Origin: Photobacterium sanguinicancri
GTDB taxonomy: Bacteria > Pseudomonadota > Gammaproteobacteria > Enterobacterales > Vibrionaceae
Length of the DNA: 32,241 bases
NCBI RefSeq assembly: GCF_002265265.1
Contig: NZ_NOIF01000039.1
Location: forward strand, 1-32,241
Reading direction: 5' to 3'
Part shown: piece after piece, positions 26,004-32,241 of the stretch
How positions within the stretch are numbered: position 1 is the stretch's first letter
Layout: each line of letters starts with the position of its first letter
Made by a program: the position numbers and the translations under genes
Notes under the pieces: model-generated
Told to the model about the DNA's origin: nothing
The model's input: only the letters and a program-made list of their open reading frames with translations
The model's database searches: none

Positions 26004-27041
26004 TTAACGTTTGGTTGAGGGATGTACAGCGTGATGGTTTAAGTCTTCATCAAGATAAGTATGTTGGTAACGCACAACACGTTGCTCGATGGCGCCAAAA
26101 ATAGATTCGTTTGCCTCGTTAAACATTTCGATACGCACTGTGTCGCCAAAGTGCATAAAATCGGTTTGTGCTGCACCGTGTTCTAGGATTTCCAACATGC
26201 GTTTTTCAGCAATACAACATGAGCCTTGCGAACGGTCTTTATTAGAAACAGTCCCAGATCCGATAATAGAACCTGCGCTCACATGGCGTGTTTTCGCTAT
26301 GTGCTGGAGCAGTTCAGCAAAGTTGAATGTCATGTCGGTGCCTGCATCCGGGCGACCAAATAATTGGCCATTGAGGTGAACGTGTAAGCGGTGGTGAAGC
26401 TTATAATCGTGCCATGCTTCGCCAAGTTCGTCAGGGGTGACGGCCACAGGAGAGAAGCTAGAGGCGGGCTTGGACTGAAAAAATCCAAAACTCTTCGCCA
26501 GTTCGTTAGGGATTAAGTTTCTCAGCGAGACATCATTCACCAGCATCAATAACCGAATATGGTCGTGGGCTTCTTCAGTTCGCAGCCCCATAGGGACATC
26601 GTCGGTCACTATGGCTATCTCGCCTTCAAAGTCGATCCCCCACGCTTCGTCTGCCGCTTCTATATCATCGTTTGGCCCTAAGAATCGGTCAGACATGCCT
26701 TGATACATCAGAGGATCGGTCCAAAAGCTCTCAGGCATGGCAGCCCCTCGGGCTTGGCGTACTAACTCGACATGATTGACATACGCACTGCCATCGGCCC
26801 ATTGATACGCTCGTGGTAAAGGGGAGGCACAGCGTTCAGGATTGAACCCAAAGCTGTCTGGCGCATCGTCATTATTCAGGTTGTGGTATAAATGCGCTAA
26901 ATCCGCTTCAACATGGGGCCAATTATCGAGTGCAAATTGCAGGGTTGGTGCAATATGGTGTGCATGGACGGCATGGGTTAAATCGCGGGATACGATGATA
27001 AGTTGACCATCACGACCTTGCTTGAGAGAGGCTAATTTCAC
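26004..27041 (-). CDS. fahA: Fumarylacetoacetase (FAA hydrolase family)
   Basis: This enzyme splits 4-fumarylacetoacetate into fumarate and acetoacetate. I place the start at the GTG at 27041 (345 aa): it has GAGGA seven nt upstream and gives KLASLKQGRDGQLIIVSRDL, as in bacterial relatives. The open frame continues back to 27191, but that would overlap hmgA and adds 50 unrelated residues. From the GTG, the metal ligands of the FAH fold are E139 and E141 (DFEGEIAIV) and D170 (VNDVSLRN); GSGTVSN and MTFNF are also family blocks. It is the short bacterial type rather than the 420-aa animal type. Second gene of the hmg operon. Confidence 0.93.
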   Translation of the reverse strand: MKLASLKQGRDGQLIIVSRDLTHAVHAHHIAPTLQFALDNWPHVEADLAHLYHNLNNDDAPDSFGFNPERCASPLPRAYQWADGSAYVNHVELVRQARGAAMPESFWTDPLMYQGMSDRFLGPNDDIEAADEAWGIDFEGEIAIVTDDVPMGLRTEEAHDHIRLLMLVNDVSLRNLIPNELAKSFGFFQSKPASSFSPVAVTPDELGEAWHDYKLHHRLHVHLNGQLFGRPDAGTDMTFNFAELLQHIAKTRHVSAGSIIGSGTVSNKDRSQGSCCIAEKRMLEILEHGAAQTDFMHFGDTVRIEMFNEANESIFGAIEQRVVRYQHTYLDEDLNHHAVHPSTKR

Positions 27042-27102
27042 AGTAAGTTCCTCGTATCGGTTTACATTGTAAATGGAAGTGAAAGTGGTAGACGAGATGC
27101 CG

Positions 27103-28233
27103 TTAATTTTGTTGTTGCCATGAATGGACGTAGTCTTTGTTTTCAGCACCTTGTGGCAGCTCGGCGACATCGAGCGGAAAGCGAGCATCAATCATGACTG
27201 CGACTTCATCGGTTTGCGTTTTGGGTTGTTCAACGCTTGTTTTTAACGCTTTGGGGTGAGGACCATGAGAAAAGCCACAAGGATGGTGCGTGATCATCCC
27301 AGCCTCAATATTGTCTCGGCTGAAAAAGTTACCTTTGTGGTAGAAAAGCACTTCGTCGTAATCATCATTATTATGGAAAAAAGGCACCTTTAAGGCCTGA
27401 GGGTCGCTCTCTATGGGGCGAGGGACAAAGGTACAAATCACAAAGCCATTGGCGACAAAGGTGGTGTGTGCTGACGGCGGTAAGTGATAACGGTGGCTCA
27501 TTAATGGCCTGATGTCGCGCCAATTAAGTTTGAACGCGGTTAGGTTTCCTTTCCAGCCTTGGGCGTCTAAAGGATTAAACGGGTAGGTGATAGTATTTAA
27601 ACCTTGGCGTGCTTTGAGTTTAACTTGCCATTGCTGGTGACTGTTTTGCTGTGTTAAAAATGGTTCATCAATCCGCGCATATTCCAGCATTGCAGGGTCG
27701 TAAATTGCGTGCTGCCCCACTAATCCCCGCTCAGCCATTTGATAGCCACTGTTGGTGGCTTCGATCATTAGCATAGCGACGGGTTCATTGACTTCTACCC
27801 GCCAGCTGGTGGCTCTTGGCAGTACGATGTAATCACCATCTCTAAAGGTCAAATGGCCATAATCGCAATATAAATGCCCACTACCTTGATGGATAAACAG
27901 CACCTCATCACCATCACCGTTACGCACTAAGTGATCCATGTGAGTATGGGTACGCCACATGCGCATTTTCAGCTGCTCGTTATAGAGCAACAATGAAGCA
28001 TCCCAAGGTGTTTGGCCTGTAATGGCGATCTTATTGGTGTCTATGGCGCGAGGGCGCAGCTCTCCTTCCCACTCGATCCAGCCCGTAGGAGGGTGCTTGT
28101 GATACATGTGACTGGCTGGGCCAAAAAAGCCCTCTTTACCACATTCGCGCTCGTACGTTTCTGGCGGTAAGTCGCAATGTGCTTGACGCGAGGCGCTGCC
28201 CTCAACGATAGGAAATTGAAACCATTGGCGCAT
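27103..28233 (-). CDS. hmgA: Homogentisate 1,2-dioxygenase, short bacterial form
   Basis: This enzyme opens the homogentisate ring to 4-maleylacetoacetate with Fe(II) and O2. The protein has 376 residues, shorter than the ~440 of the human/Pseudomonas type but like the V. cholerae enzyme. The likely iron ligands are H287 (FFHNND), E294 (YDEVLFYH) and H323 (GFSHGPHP); HTTFVANGFVICTFVPRP precedes them. The N-terminal cupin half carries EVLFIHQGSGHLYCDYG. GAGGA lies seven nt before the ATG. First gene of the operon; its loss in V. cholerae is known to cause pyomelanin pigment. A 13-bp near-palindrome TTTACATTGTAAA lies in the 61-nt gap to fahA (27061-27073). Confidence 0.95.
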   Translation of the reverse strand: MRQWFQFPIVEGSASRQAHCDLPPETYERECGKEGFFGPASHMYHKHPPTGWIEWEGELRPRAIDTNKIAITGQTPWDASLLLYNEQLKMRMWRTHTHMDHLVRNGDGDEVLFIHQGSGHLYCDYGHLTFRDGDYIVLPRATSWRVEVNEPVAMLMIEATNSGYQMAERGLVGQHAIYDPAMLEYARIDEPFLTQQNSHQQWQVKLKARQGLNTITYPFNPLDAQGWKGNLTAFKLNWRDIRPLMSHRYHLPPSAHTTFVANGFVICTFVPRPIESDPQALKVPFFHNNDDYDEVLFYHKGNFFSRDNIEAGMITHHPCGFSHGPHPKALKTSVEQPKTQTDEVAVMIDARFPLDVAELPQGAENKDYVHSWQQQN

Positions 28234-28360
28234 TCCGTGATCCTCACAAATATTTGAATGCCTGTCTTAACTTTGGTTGAGAGTCTGCAAACAGGCAAGG
28301 TTAGCGAGTGTGGCTAGGTGGGGTTATGAGCTGTATTGAAAGGCGTATGGTGTGGCTTGT

Positions 28361-28378
28361 TGTGCGAATAGATTTACA
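28361..28378 (+). promoter_or_regulatory. Weak TyrR box near hmgA
   Basis: TGTGCG-N6-TTTACA has a perfect right half, 3 of 6 in the left half, and the essential G-N14-C (28362 and 28377). It lies about 130 nt upstream of hmgA. Confidence 0.35.
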
Positions 28379-28484
28379 CGGTGGGTGTATTGTCGTTCGG
28401 GAACGCGAGCTGATTGGGCGACATTAACAGGCCTAGCAAGGCAAAATGTTTGAGTGATACGTTTTTCATTTATAAAAAAGGGGG

Positions 28485-28502
28485 TGTAAATATATTGTTA
28501 CA
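28485..28502 (+). promoter_or_regulatory. Strong TyrR box upstream of phhA
   Basis: TGTAAA-N6-GTTACA matches the TyrR consensus TGTAAA-N6-TTTACA at 11 of 12 defined positions and keeps the G-N14-C core. It lies 135 nt before the phhA start, a distance suited to activation. Confidence 0.65.
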
Positions 28503-28636
28503 TGTCATGCGTTGGTTTTCTTAATTGTGGCTTTTCTAACTGTGCTGAAACTTCCTACCCTTAATGATAGAGATAATAATAAGTACGCATCAGTCAGTGC
28601 GAATATGTGCGGCAACATGCTCAATAAGGGTATTTA

Positions 28637-29473
28637 ATGGGAAGTCTAACTCAGTATGTATCCAAGCAACCTGATACCAAGGGTGTGATTCATTGGAGTG
28701 ATGATGAAGACCAGATTTGGCATGATTTGTTTACTCGTCAACTTCGCTGCATACAAGGGCGAGCTTGTGATGAGTACAGCGCCGGTTTGACTTTACTTGA
28801 ACTTCCACAAGATCGTGTGCCTCAACTGCACGATATTAACCAAGTGTTGTTGGCGACGACAGGCTGGCGATGTGTTGAAGTGCCTGCGCTGATTAACTTT
28901 GACCGCTTTTTTACCATGCTTGCGAATAAGCAGTTTCCCGTTGCGACTTTCCTCCGTTGTCGGGAAGAGTTTGATTACTTGCAAGAGCCGGACTTTTTCC
29001 ATGAAGTCTTTGGGCATTGTGCCATGTTAACCAACCCTGCGTTTGCGGCTTTTACGCATACCTATGGTCAACTTGGTGCGGCGGCATCGGGTCAAGATCG
29101 GGTTTATTTAGCGCGGTTATATTGGTTTACGGTGGAGTTTGGTTTGTTGCAATCACCGCAAGGGCTGCGGATCTACGGCGGGGGGATCTTGTCTTCTCCA
29201 GCTGAGACCGAATACGTAATGGCAAGCGATGCCACTGGTAAAAAAGCGCGGATTAGTCCCTTTGATCCTATTGAGGTAATGCGCACACCTTATCGAATCG
29301 ACATTATGCAGCCCATATATTTTAAATTGTCTTCTATTTCACAACTGTACGAACTGGCCCAGCAAGACATTATGGCAATGGCTCATGAAGCTAAACAGCT
29401 TGGGCTACATCCACCACTTTACCCACCTAAATTACCCTCAGAGAAACCTGACCCTCATTTGAAATCTGCCTAA
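28637..29473 (+). CDS. phhA: Phenylalanine 4-hydroxylase
   Basis: This tetrahydrobiopterin- and iron-dependent monooxygenase converts Phe to Tyr. The 278-residue single-domain bacterial form lacks the ACT regulatory domain of the animal enzymes. The 2-His-1-Glu iron site is H122 and H127 ([10 protein letters not shown]) and E167 (WFTVEFGL). Also present are [14 protein letters not shown] and [17 protein letters not shown] lies about eight nt before the ATG. It is divergent from the hmg operon and followed 70 nt later by phhB, so Phe degradation is served as a unit. A strong TyrR box lies upstream. Confidence 0.97.
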   Translation: MGSLTQYVSKQPDTKGVIHWSDDEDQIWHDLFTRQLRCIQGRACDEYSAGLTLLELPQDRVPQLHDINQVLLATTGWRCVEVPALINFDRFFTMLANKQFPVATFLRCREEFDYLQEPDFFHEVFGHCAMLTNPAFAAFTHTYGQLGAAASGQDRVYLARLYWFTVEFGLLQSPQGLRIYGGGILSSPAETEYVMASDATGKKARISPFDPIEVMRTPYRIDIMQPIYFKLSSISQLYELAQQDIMAMAHEAKQLGLHPPLYPPKLPSEKPDPHLKSA

Positions 29474-29543
29474 TGCGCAATGCGTTTCTATACTTATGAA
29501 ATTAGGTAGAACTCGGCATGTATTTACACAAGGAATGTTTTTA

Positions 29544-29897
29544 ATGACGTCTAAATTACACCAATTGAAATGCGAAGCGTGTCAGACGGGTGCTCTGCCT
29601 GTCGATGATGCTGAAATAGCAAAACTGAGAGTAAACATTCCTGATTGGAAGGTAATGGATCGTGACGGTATTTTGCAGTTAGAGCGTGAGTATAAATTTA
29701 AAAATTTCAAATTAGCTTGGGCGTTCAGTAATCAAGTTGCTGAAATTGCAGAGGCCGAGTTTCATCATCCCACAATAACGCTAGAGTGGGGAAAGGTGAC
29801 CGTTTGCTGGTGGAGCCATTCTATCAAAGGTCTGCATCGCAATGATTTCATTTGTGCGGCTAAAACGGACCAATGTGTTGAGACAACAAACCTGTAA
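29544..29897 (+). CDS. phhB: Pterin-4a-carbinolamine dehydratase
   Basis: This enzyme dehydrates the 4a-hydroxy-tetrahydropterin released by PhhA so that the cofactor can be recycled. I chose the ATG at 29544 (117 aa, the family norm of about 118), with AAGGA nine nt upstream; the frame extends to 29496, but the extra residues are not conserved. Family blocks are [13 protein letters not shown] at the N-terminus, [13 protein letters not shown] and the active-site region [19 protein letters not shown], with the paired His and [15 protein letters not shown]. Operon with phhA. It converges on the kinase gene. Confidence 0.95.
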   Translation: MTSKLHQLKCEACQTGALPVDDAEIAKLRVNIPDWKVMDRDGILQLEREYKFKNFKLAWAFSNQVAEIAEAEFHHPTITLEWGKVTVCWWSHSIKGLHRNDFICAAKTDQCVETTNL

Positions 29898-29911
29898 GTT
29901 CTGTGTTAATG

Positions 29912-29968
29912 GCTACTCCGAAGCCCCCAATAGTTGGTGTCCAACTTTATGGGTCACTTCAGAGTAGC
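29912..29968. repeat. 57-nt composite inverted repeat between phhB and the kinase gene
   Basis: Nested complementary blocks: GCTACTC / GAGTAGC (29912-29918, 29962-29968), GAAG / CTTC (29920-29923, 29957-29960), CCC / GGG (29924-29926, 29951-29953) and AGTTGG / CCAACT (29932-29937, 29941-29946) around a 3-nt loop. No T run follows on either strand, so it is not a standard terminator. The half TGACCCATAAAGTTGGACA, read on the minus strand, resembles ends of IS3-family elements as I remember them; that is untested. Confidence 0.5.
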
Positions 29969-29978
29969 TGGTTTCTGA

Positions 29979-32048
29979 TTAAGAGTTTGAGCGTGCTTTT
30001 TCAACCAAATTAAACTGATGTGTCGCTTTTTTCATCGCATCACGCGCAGCGCGTTGTTTTCGTTTTTTCTGCCACTGCTCTGAGAAATCAAGGTATTGGT
30101 TTGCACTTGCTAACCTTAATGTAATCAGTGATGAGAAATCAGCCGGTAATTCTTTTGCAACGCTATCAACTTGCTTTAATAAGGCATCCAGCTTTGACTC
30201 TGATCTTATTTTACTGAGCTGTTGATTAAATTTAGTAAATTTGGGTGCATACAACAGTTCCGCTGACTCATACGGAAAAGGAGCGGGTACGCCTTGAGCT
30301 TTAGCTGTTCGGTACATCTCTACATGTGTAATTGCTTGCTTGAGTTGTGTTGCGAGCTGAATCTTATCTAGTGTCTGTACCTTGTCTGCAAAGAAGGTTT
30401 TCCCTGCTTTAATTAAGTTTTCCAAACTTTCTACGTCATGATTTTTCATTGCTTCATCGAACTGTATAGTAAACGTTTCTTCTGCTAACGATGTAGGCTT
30501 GAATTTTGCGTCATGACGTAATGTTTGCAGCTGAGTAAGTAGCTGGTAGATGTTAGTTTCATCTGACGCTGTATACGCTCCTTTTTCTAGCGCTGTATTA
30601 ATACGATTAGTAATGACATCGAGTGTTGATTGCCAACTGGTTGAAATATCAGTACTCAGAACATTCAAGGCATGGGAGTCAGGGTAGAGCTTATGCGCTT
30701 GTGCAAGCTCAGCTTCAATTGCGTAGTAATTAGGATAATGGTTAGTACGTGTATTGAAGATCTGATCGATCTTATGTTCATAGATGGCTAGAATTGCTTT
30801 TTGTTTGTCGCGGAGTAAGCCCTGAGCGAGTACTGGATGCTCTTTTCTTAATTCTGGTAGTTGTTCGACAATTTCCTGCGGTCGTAAATATTCAAGTTGA
30901 GACTGGGCTTGGATGCTGCTTTGCAATTGGCTAATTGTTCGGCTTAAATCTGATATTGTCTCTTTTTGTTGGAAGAACACATAGCCTAAAACTGAGCTTA
31001 AACCGAGAATTGCAGCCGTCATCATTATCATGGGTTTATGCTGTTTATGAAGCTGAGTTTGGATCGTTCCAATATTGTCAGAACGCTTATTTGCATCCAG
31101 TGCTAAACCTTGCTGGATAGTACGCCACTTAGATGTACTAAGGTGTTTCGGACGTGAAGGCTGTATTTGTTCTTTTAGTGCAATATCAGCCGGTTTACGA
31201 TGATAAGGGTGCTTGCTTGAACATAGTTCATAGCTGATACAGCTGAGTGCAAAAATGTCATCTTTAATACTTGGTGGATTACCATTTAGTAATTCAATAG
31301 AAGCATAGTTTGGCGTGTAACCTCCAAATTCAACATCATCAGCTTCTTCTTGAACTGCGGCGTATTGGTCATAGTTCAATGAGGTTTTCTTGGCTATTCC
31401 AAAGTCGAAGACCTTAATATCACCATCTCGCGTAAGCATGATATTACTAGGTTTAAGATCGGCATGAACTACGCCATTTTTATGCGCATAAGTGAGCGCC
31501 GACATCATTTGATCAAGCAATGGTATTGCTCGTTTGTAAGGTAAGCCATGAGGTCGAGAACGTTGAATAACAACATCAAGCGTTTCACCATCGAGGTATT
31601 CCATGACGATATAATAAACTTTTTTATCAATCCCAAAATCATAGACGCGAATAATATTTGGATGGCTTAATTTTTGCGTTGTTTGCGCTTCATGGATCAG
31701 CACTTTTGCCGCATCAGGTTGATTAACAAACTCATTCTGAAGGGCTTTGATGGCCACAAAAGGATTGGCAACCCCTGCTGCTTCTAACAATAGATCTGTT
31801 GCTCTATATACATTGCACATACCGCCATTACCAATACGTGATTCAATACGATAACGACCTTTGATTACTGTATTAATCAGATCATTTGACTCATTGGTTG
31901 GTATTGGATCGCTAGGAGATGGCTTATATGGTTGTGATTTATGATTCTTTCTAACGACAGTTTTATTATTTATATCTTCATTTTTTTCGTTCTCATGGGA
32001 TGTATTTTCTTTTTGCAGATCGCTTTTTTTTTCTATTTTCTTTGCCAT
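29979..32048 (-). CDS. Membrane-anchored Hanks-type Ser/Thr protein kinase, non-RD
   Basis: A 689-residue kinase. Residues 1-60 are charged and low complexity. The kinase domain spans about 65-335: G-loop IGNGGMCNVYRA, ATP Lys K101 (VAIKAL), E120, catalytic loop HADLKPSN with D197, DFG at 215-217, and YASIE in place of APE. The residue before the catalytic Asp is Ala, not Arg, so this is a non-RD kinase. One membrane span (about 341-359) is followed by about 330 helical residues, outside the cytoplasm by prediction, with no PASTA, WD40 or other known repeat. The ribosome binding site before the ATG at 32048 is GGAGACATCTC-like and modest. Partner genes, such as a phosphatase, would lie beyond the window edge. 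Substrates unknown. Confidence 0.88.
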   Translation of the reverse strand: MAKKIEKKSDLQKENTSHENEKNEDINNKTVVRKNHKSQPYKPSPSDPIPTNESNDLINTVIKGRYRIESRIGNGGMCNVYRATDLLLEAAGVANPFVAIKALQNEFVNQPDAAKVLIHEAQTTQKLSHPNIIRVYDFGIDKKVYYIVMEYLDGETLDVVIQRSRPHGLPYKRAIPLLDQMMSALTYAHKNGVVHADLKPSNIMLTRDGDIKVFDFGIAKKTSLNYDQYAAVQEEADDVEFGGYTPNYASIELLNGNPPSIKDDIFALSCISYELCSSKHPYHRKPADIALKEQIQPSRPKHLSTSKWRTIQQGLALDANKRSDNIGTIQTQLHKQHKPMIMMTAAILGLSSVLGYVFFQQKETISDLSRTISQLQSSIQAQSQLEYLRPQEIVEQLPELRKEHPVLAQGLLRDKQKAILAIYEHKIDQIFNTRTNHYPNYYAIEAELAQAHKLYPDSHALNVLSTDISTSWQSTLDVITNRINTALEKGAYTASDETNIYQLLTQLQTLRHDAKFKPTSLAEETFTIQFDEAMKNHDVESLENLIKAGKTFFADKVQTLDKIQLATQLKQAITHVEMYRTAKAQGVPAPFPYESAELLYAPKFTKFNQQLSKIRSESKLDALLKQVDSVAKELPADFSSLITLRLASANQYLDFSEQWQKKRKQRAARDAMKKATHQFNLVEKARSNS

Positions 32049-32241
32049 GAGATGTCTCCAATGCTAATTGAAGGTGATAATATCTTTGGTAAATTGCAGT
32101 GCAATCATTAATTTCTGTTTATTTGTTATCAGCCCGAAGCAATACTGAAATCAATGTAATTGATAGGAGTGAAAATAAAGTTTGTCTCTCAATTGTTTAT
32201 GATAGGTGACAAATTACGTTGCTGAGAATTTTGTAATATAC
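32049..32241. other. Upstream region of the kinase gene, to the window edge
   Basis: 193 AT-rich nt that should hold the kinase promoter. I see no gene, no clear operator and no stable hairpin. Confidence 0.4.

Larger units (their letters stand above)
28234..28636. promoter_or_regulatory. Divergent hmgA / phhA control region
   Basis: This 403-nt region separates the catabolic operons and holds two TyrR-like boxes described separately. A 7-bp inverted repeat TGCCTGT / ACAGGCA (28259-28265 and 28291-28297) lies 26 nt before the hmgA start and could form a leader hairpin or an operator. I found no convincing sigma54 -24/-12 element, in contrast to Pseudomonas phh promoters, and cannot pick a firm sigma70 promoter. 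Confidence 0.55.

Noticed and set aside
27061..27073. TTTACATTGTAAA between hmgA and fahA as a TyrR box
   Set aside because: The half-sites are in the reverse arrangement with one nt between them, so G-N14-C spacing is not met.
29912..29968. Integron attC site
   Set aside because: It lacks the RYYYAAC / GTTRRRY core sites, and there is no integrase or cassette array nearby.

Overview
The window looks like chromosomal DNA of a marine gammaproteobacterium of the Vibrionaceae, most likely Photobacterium or Vibrio. The evidence is the mix of proteins (a second EF-G of the fusA2 type, BtuE-like peroxidase, ClsC-like phospholipase D, the short bacterial HmgA form), the tRNA-Ser context, moderate AT content, and regulatory sites of TyrR and Zur type. 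Genus and replicon are inference; nothing here names them directly. Most of the region is housekeeping or catabolic. I see no phage, CRISPR array, intact insertion sequence or obvious defence island.

Left part (1-14.4 kb): two identical 90-nt tRNA-Ser(UGA) genes (298 and 14288) bracket about 13.9 kb. The first is followed by its terminator and two degenerate copies of a tRNA 3' end plus spacer. Between the tRNAs, in order, are a lactonase-like beta-propeller (-), a possible small RNA, a hypothetical protein (-), a glutathione peroxidase (+) converging on a CHAD protein (-), 4-hydroxyphenylpyruvate dioxygenase (hpd, +), a ClsC-like phospholipase D lipoprotein (-), a membrane/coiled-coil/winged-helix-like protein of unknown role (-), a MocR-type regulator (+), a small membrane protein (-), a large FG-GAP lipoprotein (+) and a hotdog thioesterase (+).

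Middle part (14.4-23 kb): the strongly codon-biased fusA2 gene with its own promoters and a very strong terminator, a small hypothetical protein, a two-gene tldD-tldE (pmbA) paralogue operon (-), a Zur-box-controlled COG0523 metallochaperone GTPase (-), and an iron-sulfur L-serine dehydratase (-).

Right part (23-32.2 kb): a near-complete phenylalanine/tyrosine degradation cluster. The hmgA-fahA-maiA-aacS operon (-) is divergent from phhA-phhB (+). Phe is hydroxylated to Tyr (PhhA, cofactor recycled by PhhB); after transamination by an enzyme not in the window, Hpd makes homogentisate; HmgA, MaiA and FahA turn it into fumarate and acetoacetate; AacS activates acetoacetate to acetoacetyl-CoA. 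hpd is displaced about 21 kb from the rest, yet TyrR-like boxes occur at both loci. The window ends with a membrane-anchored Ser/Thr kinase (-) facing phhB across an unusual 57-nt inverted repeat.

The observations most worth following up are the tRNA remnants, the Hfq-type small-RNA candidate at about 1859-1946, the membrane winged-helix-like protein, the Zur box over the promoter of the COG0523 gene, the split TyrR regulon, the non-RD kinase, and two palindromic elements (20451-20524 and 29912-29968).
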